From Odiellus spinosus (taxonomy: Eukaryota > Arthropoda > Arachnida > Opiliones > Phalangiidae), in assembly GCA_963920705.1 (NCBI GenBank), contig OY987227.1, positions 1,054,001 to 1,118,000 of the forward strand: DNA of 64,000 nt, written 5' to 3'. The notes beneath the pieces were generated by a model. The model saw only the letters and a program-made list of their open reading frames with translations, had not been told where the DNA came from and searched no databases. Shown here one piece after another: positions 60,795-64,000 of this stretch. How positions within the stretch are numbered: the first letter of the stretch is position 1; every line of letters starts with the position of its first letter. The translations under genes and the position numbers were made by a program.

Positions 60795-61854
60795 AAGTCT
60801 TCAATTGAAAATAAGTCTTCAATTGAAAATAACTCTTCAATTGAAAATAACTCTTCAATTGAAAATAACTCTTCAATTGAAAATAACTCTTCAATTGAAA
60901 ATAACTCTTCAATTGAAAATAACCCTTCAATTGAAAATAACTCTTCAATTGAAAATAACTCTTCAATTGAAAATAACTCTTCAATTGAAAATAACTCTTC
61001 AATTGAAAATAACTCTTCAATTGAAAATAACTCTTGAATTGAAAATAACTCTTATATTGAAAATGACTCTTAAATTGAAAATAACTCTTCTATTGAAAAT
61101 ATCTCTTCAATTGAAAATAACTCTTCAATTGAAAATAACTCTTCAATTGAAAATAACTCTTTAATTGAAAATAACTCTTCAATTGAAAATAACTCTTCAA
61201 TTGAAAATAACTCTTCAATTGAAAATAACTCTTAAATTGAAAATAACTCTTCTATTGAAAATAACTCTTCTATTGAAAATAACTCTTCAATTGAAAATAA
61301 CTCTTCAATTGAAAATAACTCTTCAATTGAAAATAACTCTTCAATTGAAAATAACTCTTGAATTGAAAATAACTCTTATATTGAAAATGACTCTTGAATT
61401 GAAAATAACTCTTCTATTGAAAATAACTCTTCTATTGAAAATAACTCTTCAATTGAAAATAACTCTTCAATTGAAAGTAATTCTTCAATTGAAAATAACT
61501 CTTCAATTGAAAATAACTCTTCAATTGAAAATAACTCTTCAATTGAAAATAACTCTTAAATTGAAAATAACTCTTCTATTGAAAATAACTCTTCTATTGA
61601 AAATAACTCTTCAATTGAAAATAACTCTTCAATTGAAAATAATTCTTCAATTGAAAATAACTCTTCAATTGAAAATAACTCTTCAATTGAAAATAACTCT
61701 TCAATTGAAAATAACTCTTCAATTGAAAATAACTCTTCAATTGAAAATAACTCTTCAATTGAAAATAACTCTTCAATTGAAAATAACTCTTAAATTGAAA
61801 ATAACTCTTCTATTGAAAATAACTTTACCATTATAAAACTTTTCAATGTAAAAT
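60795..61854 (+). repeat. Block 51: 57-monomer fusion
   Basis: A standard unit (cassette 61029-61100, 2T, 8T, 8A, 9T, 9T) runs into a second cassette of the 1G8G kind (61363-61434) with gaaagtaattc, as in block 48, and then into 8A, 9T, 9T, 3T and a standard end. Core 61821-61854. Confidence 0.88.
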
Positions 61855-62752
61855 AAGTCTTCAATTGAAAATAAGTCTTCAATTGAAAATAACTCTTCAA
61901 TTGAAAATAACTCTTCAATTGAAAATAACTCTTCAATTGAAAATAACTCTTCAATTGAAAATAACTCTTCAATTGAAAATAACTCTTCAATTGAAAATAA
62001 CTCTTCAATTGAAAATAACTCTTCAATTGAAAATAACTCTTCAATTGAAAATAACTCTTGAATTGAAAATAACTCTTATATTGAAAATGACTCTTAAATT
62101 GAAAATAACTCTTCTATTGAAAATATCTCTTCAATTGAAAATAACTCTTCAATTGAAAATAACTCTTCAATTGAAAATAACTCTTTAATTGAAAATAACT
62201 CTTCAATTGAAAATAACTCTTCAATTGAAAATAACTCTTCAATTGAAAATAACTCTTAAATTGAAAATAACTCTTCTATTGAAAATAACTCTTCAATTGA
62301 AAATAACTCTTGAATTGAAAATAACTCTTCAATTGAAAATAACTCTTCAATTGAAAATAACTCTTCAATTGAAAATAACTCTTCAATTGAAAATAACTCT
62401 TCAATTGAAAATAACTCTTCAATTGAAAATAACTCTTCAATTGAAAATAACTCTTAAATTGAAAATAACTCTTCTATTGAAAATAACTCTTCTATTGAAA
62501 ATAACTCTTCAATTGAAAATAACTCTTCAATTGAAAATAATTCTTCAATTGAAAATAACTCTTCAATTGAAAATAACTCTTCAATTGAAAATAACTCTTC
62601 AATTGAAAATAACTCTTCAATTGAAAATAACTCTTCAATTGAAAATAACTCTTCAATTGAAAATAACTCTTCAATTGAAAATAACTCTTAAATTGAAAAT
62701 AACTCTTCTATTGAAAATAACTTTACCATTATAAAACTTTTCAATGTAAAAT
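61855..62752 (+). repeat. Block 52: 48 monomers
   Basis: Block-39 type: cassette 62053-62124, 2T, 8T, 8A, 9T, plain, 8G, plain run, 8A, 9T, 9T, 3T, plain, 8A, 9T, core 62719-62752. No 4C. Confidence 0.89.
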
Positions 62753-63164
62753 AAGTCTTCAATTGAAAATAAGTCTTCTATTGAAAATAACTCTTCAATT
62801 GAAAATAACTCTTAAATTGAAAATAACTCTTCTATTGAAAATAACTCTTCTATTGAAAATAACTCTTCAATTGAAAATAACTCTTCAATTGAAAGTAATT
62901 CTTCAATTGAAAATAACTCTTCAATTGAAAATAACTCTTCAATTGAAAATAACTCTTCAATTGAAAATAACTCTTCAATTGAAAATAACTCTTCAATTGA
63001 AAATAACTCTTCAATTGAAAATAACTCTTCAATTGAAAATAACTCTTCAATTGAAAATAACTCTTCAATTGAAAATAACTCTTCAATTGAAAATAACTCT
63101 TAAATTGAAAATAACTCTTCTATTGAAAATAACTTTACCATTATAAAACTTTTCAATGTAAAAT
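62753..63164 (+). repeat. Block 53: 21 monomers
   Basis: 3G, then a 3G9T monomer (aagtcttctattg) not seen elsewhere, plain, 8A, 9T, 9T, gaaagtaattc near 62894, 11 plain, 8A, 9T, core 63131-63164. Confidence 0.89.
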
Positions 63165-63936
63165 AAGTCTTCAATTGAAAATAAGTCTTCAATTGAAAAT
63201 AACTCTTCAATTGAAAATAACTCTTCAATTGAAAATAACTCTTCAATTGAAAATAACTCTTCAATTGAAAATAACTCTTCAATTGAAAATAACTCTTCAA
63301 TTGAAAATAACCCTTCAATTGAAAATAACTCTTCAATTGAAAATAACTCTTCAATTGAAAATAACTCTTCAATTGAAAATAACTCTTCAATTGAAAATAA
63401 CTCTTCAATTGAAAATAACTCTTGAATTGAAAATAACTCTTATATTGAAAATGACTCTTAAATTGAAAATAACTCTTCTATTGAAAATATCTCTTCAATT
63501 GAAAATAACTCTTCAATTGAAAATAACTCTTCAATTGAAAATAACTCTTTAATTGAAAATAACTCTTCAATTGAAAATAACTCTTCAATTGAAAATAACT
63601 CTTCAATTGAAAATAACTCTTAAATTGAAAATAACTCTTCTATTGAAAATAACTCTTCTATTGAAAATAACTCTTCAATTGAAAATAACTCTTCAATTGA
63701 AAATAATTCTTCAATTGAAAATAACTCTTCAATTGAAAATAACTCTTCAATTGAAAATAACTCTTCAATTGAAAATAACTCTTCAATTGAAAATAACTCT
63801 TCAATTGAAAATAACTCTTCAATTGAAAATAACTCTTCAATTGAAAATAACTCTTCAATTGAAAATAACTCTTAAATTGAAAATAACTCTTCTATTGAAA
63901 ATAACTTTACCATTATAAAACTTTTCAATGTAAAAT
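63165..63936 (+). repeat. Block 54: 41 monomers, last complete standard HOR
   Basis: Cassette 63417-63488, 2T, 8T, 8A, 9T, 9T, 3T, plain, 8A, 9T, core 63903-63936; 772 bp with core. Confidence 0.9.
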
Positions 63937-64000
63937 AAGTCTTCAATTGAAAATAAGTCTTCAATTGAAAATAACTCTTCAATTGAAAATAACTCTTCAA
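63937..64000 (+). repeat. Right edge: start of the next block
   Basis: Two 3G monomers and plain monomers, cut by the window end. The array continues beyond. Confidence 0.95.

Larger units (their letters stand above)
1..64000 (+). repeat. 18-bp satellite array with nested higher-order repeats, filling the window
   Basis: The consensus monomer aactcttcaattgaaaat repeats head to tail in a single orientation from the first base to the last, about 3,450 copies plus 55 degenerate two-monomer cores. GC is about 22% and the + strand has three C for each G throughout, with no skew switch. Each intact monomer holds the palindrome TTCAATTGAA, hence a CAATTG (MfeI) site every 18 bp. Every one of the 18 positions is substituted somewhere, but recurrent marker variants concentrate at positions 1-5 and 8-9. 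No unique sequence, transposon, tRNA or rRNA interrupts it. A satellite of a eukaryotic chromosome is the natural reading; the species and chromosomal site cannot be told from the sequence. Confidence 0.98.
44805..64000 (+). repeat. Right region: short core-delimited HOR units
   Basis: Twenty-eight blocks, each closed by an ATA core, are 13 to 97 monomers long. From about 49.4 kb they settle on one recipe: two 3G, plain, 4C, plain, the cassette, 2T, two plain, 8T, three plain, 8A, 9T, 9T, two plain, 3T, seven to ten plain, 8A, 9T, core. Units of 39-41 monomers with this recipe recur six times. Confidence 0.88.

Noticed and set aside
1-64000. CRISPR array
   Set aside because: Direct repeats abut without unique spacers, the number is far too large, and no cas gene is present.
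1-64000. Telomeric repeat
   Set aside because: An 18-bp unit with one G per 18 bases on one strand and three on the other does not fit G-rich telomere repeats, and the ordered HORs are not telomere-like.
1-64000. CENP-B box or heat-shock element in the monomer
   Set aside because: A CENP-B box needs CpG-containing motifs that are absent. Heat-shock elements need GAA and TTC spaced by two bases, whereas the spacing here is four (TTC-N4-GAA) or eight.
1-64000. Intrinsic DNA curvature from phased A-tracts
   Set aside because: AATT and AAAA in each monomer are about five bases apart, and monomers are 18 bp apart, not a multiple of the 10.5-bp helical turn, so bends should largely cancel.

Overview
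The whole 64,000-base window is one uninterrupted satellite DNA array, and both edges lie inside it, so the true array is longer. I see no gene, RNA gene, mobile element, unique sequence or inverted segment. The base unit is an 18-bp monomer, aactcttcaattgaaaat (about 22% GC; + strand 8 A, 6 T, 3 C, 1 G), present about 3,450 times head to tail. Every intact copy carries the 10-bp palindrome TTCAATTGAA. An array this large, AT-rich, nearly CpG-free and ordered into higher-order repeats (HORs) is typical of eukaryotic pericentromeric, centromeric or subtelomeric heterochromatin. The sequence does not identify the species, and eukaryotic origin is inference.

Notation: monomer positions are A1 A2 C3 T4 C5 T6 T7 C8 A9 A10 T11 T12 G13 A14 A15 A16 A17 T18. 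A variant is written as position plus new base, so 8A means C8 replaced by A, and 'plain' means consensus. Three elements punctuate the array. (1) A 'core' of 34 bp, made of one degenerate 18-bp and one degenerate 16-bp monomer, occurs 55 times and is normally preceded by 8A, 9T and followed by one or two 3G monomers. Cores fall in three classes, ATA, GTA and GCA, named after the bases following 'accatt' or 'accattg'. (2) A four-monomer cassette 8G / 8A9T / 1G8A / 9T occurs about 56 times, some copies incomplete. (3) A 107-bp junction, here called gamma, occurs four times, only in the left part.

Layout. 1-14747: an older-looking composite HOR in which ATA cores alternate with GTA cores, with two GCA-core doublets (about 1.6 kb and 14.1 kb). 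Its middle is a 306-monomer run (8476-13983) in which 257 consecutive monomers (9034-13659) look identical. 14748-19111: blocks that all close with ATA cores, including 340-bp units and a 1.47-kb tandem pair. 19112-44804: three long superblocks (5.4, 5.7 and 10.3 kb), each a lead followed by 1.15-1.4 kb HORs that start with a 17-bp monomer. Shorter blocks separate the first two. 44805-64000: short blocks of 13-97 monomers converging on a 39-41-monomer HOR (736-772 bp with core).

Between cores, 45 of 54 complete blocks are exact multiples of 18 bp. The other nine deviate by just the number of 17-bp (or one 19-bp) monomers that I can point to. The array has therefore grown and shrunk almost only by in-register whole-monomer events (unequal exchange, replication slippage or amplification). 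Long open frames exist on both strands (up to 1,866 codons) because 18 is divisible by 3 and the monomer lacks stops in four of six frames. I regard none of them as genes.
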